16,054 nt of DNA. It comes from JAZGER01 sp036480335 (GTDB lineage: Bacteria > Pseudomonadota > Gammaproteobacteria > DSM-19610). A program made the translations under genes and the position numbers. Positions 15,625-16,054 of the stretch are shown one piece after another. The stretch's first letter is position 1. Each line of letters begins with the position of its first letter. Location of the stretch: assembly GCA_036480335.1 (NCBI GenBank), contig JAZGGH010000116.1, positions 1-16,054 on the forward strand, written 5' to 3'. The notes below the pieces were generated by a model. It was not told where the DNA came from and made no database searches. It saw nothing but the letters and a program-made list of their open reading frames with translations.

Positions 15625-15945
15625 ATGAATAAGCACTCTATATATAAATCCTTTCTTTCCGTCATTTTTATCTATTGTGCTGTTCATGGTTCTATGGCTA
15701 ACGCCGCAGATGCCTGCGGTGTACCTGCCTGGGATAAAACTATCGATAACGGTCTGCTGCTCTGGAAGGACTGTACCACTGGTATCTGGCAGGGGCGTGT
15801 CAGTACCGATCCGGTGACCAAATCCATTCGCCTGAATGCCACACTCGATTCCGATGCCGGCTTTACTTCCATTAACGCTATCAGCATCGAAAACAGTGAT
15901 ACTTTCGATACCTCCGACCCCAATCAATTAAGGGCACCTCTATAA
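15625..15945 (+). CDS. exported protein of unknown function, probably truncated by an IS end
   Basis: I do not recognise the family. The 106-aa frame starts with a typical signal peptide (residues 1 to about 27, ending MANAA) and continues with a mature part containing two cysteines, CGVPAWDK and WKDCTTGIWQGRV. AAGGGA lies 5 nt before the ATG, and an extended -10 promoter is upstream, so translation is well supported. After ...DTSDPNQL the frame enters a sequence that resembles an insertion-sequence terminus and stops after RAPL at a TAA within it. The natural C-terminus is therefore probably missing, and the gene is likely a pseudogene or a truncated product. A long antisense frame overlaps it but has no start signals. 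Confidence is good that this is a real gene start, lower for the disruption. Confidence 0.65.
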   Translation: MNKHSIYKSFLSVIFIYCAVHGSMANAADACGVPAWDKTIDNGLLLWKDCTTGIWQGRVSTDPVTKSIRLNATLDSDAGFTSINAISIENSDTFDTSDPNQLRAPL

Positions 15946-16054
15946 ATTAACAATTTTTTGATCCTGCCAGAGGTTTTGAATTGCTGTCTGGAAAAGTATC
16001 AGAAAACCGGCTTACGATGCCTGTTGATATGCCGTTTCCTGCCTTTTCTGTTCA
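15931..16054. mobile_element. putative insertion-sequence end, running off the window
   Basis: The junction TTAA / GGGCACCTCT lies where the upstream coding frame is lost. TTAA fits the YTAR target of the IS5 group, and the inverted partner at 15456 supports a terminal repeat. No transposase can be recognised in the remaining 113 bases on either strand, so the family is a guess and the other end is outside the window. Confidence 0.4.

Noticed and set aside
15454..15927. Minus-strand 157-aa open frame over the exported-protein gene
   Set aside because: The plus-strand frame has a signal peptide, a good ribosome-binding site and an extended -10 promoter. The minus-strand frame has none and runs through the promoter region.
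1..16054. CRISPR array, tRNA or rRNA genes
   Set aside because: No regularly spaced repeats, cloverleaf-like segments or conserved rRNA stretches were seen on reading both strands.

Overview
The window looks like chromosomal DNA of a gammaproteobacterium. ParC (748 aa) and ParE (about 628 aa) have enterobacterial-type length and motifs, an Hsp20 gene sits behind a near-perfect sigma-32 heat-shock promoter, and the WbpL/WbpM-type pair, a DUF3015 protein and a DUF4105/Lnb-domain protein fit that class. I cannot name the genus from sequence alone. Almost all genes lie on the minus strand.

Layout, left to right. (1) 1-503 (+): the 3' part of a gpsA-like glycerol-3-phosphate dehydrogenase gene with an in-frame TGA, probably a pseudogene. 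(2) 489-3835 (-), read from the right: a secreted DUF3015 protein, then an Lnb-domain/DUF4105 protein with a beta-barrel-like C-terminus, then a lipoprotein alpha/beta hydrolase that overlaps it by ATGA. A perfect 34-bp palindrome lies upstream of this cluster. (3) 4021-4515 (+): a CarS-like membrane protein (CDP-archaeol synthase family), convergent with the next block. (4) 4512-14768 (-): a long co-directional block, in transcription order parE, a PilZ-domain protein, parC, a WbpL-like lipid-linked sugar transferase, a WbpM/CapD-like nucleotide-sugar dehydratase and a metallophosphoesterase. Spacing from parC onward is 0 nt, -17 nt and 11 nt, so these genes are probably translationally coupled. 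(5) 14834-15405 (-): an Hsp20 gene with its sigma-32 promoter and a clear intrinsic terminator, making an independent heat-shock unit. (6) 15456-16054 (+): an exported protein of unknown function with a good extended -10 promoter. Its reading frame runs into what looks like an insertion-sequence end at 15931. A related inverted copy of that end lies at 15456.

How the genes fit together. ParC and ParE form topoisomerase IV, and a protein with both intact c-di-GMP-binding PilZ motifs is encoded between them. The sugar-1-phosphate transferase and dehydratase start an O-antigen or exopolysaccharide repeat unit on undecaprenyl phosphate. The Lnb-like, DUF3015 and lipoprotein hydrolase genes look like a cell-envelope unit.

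The most interesting points are the PilZ protein inside the topoisomerase IV operon, the Lnb-domain/barrel operon, the 34-bp palindrome, the interrupted gpsA-like gene and the IS-interrupted exported protein. I saw no CRISPR array, rRNA or tRNA gene, and no complete mobile element.
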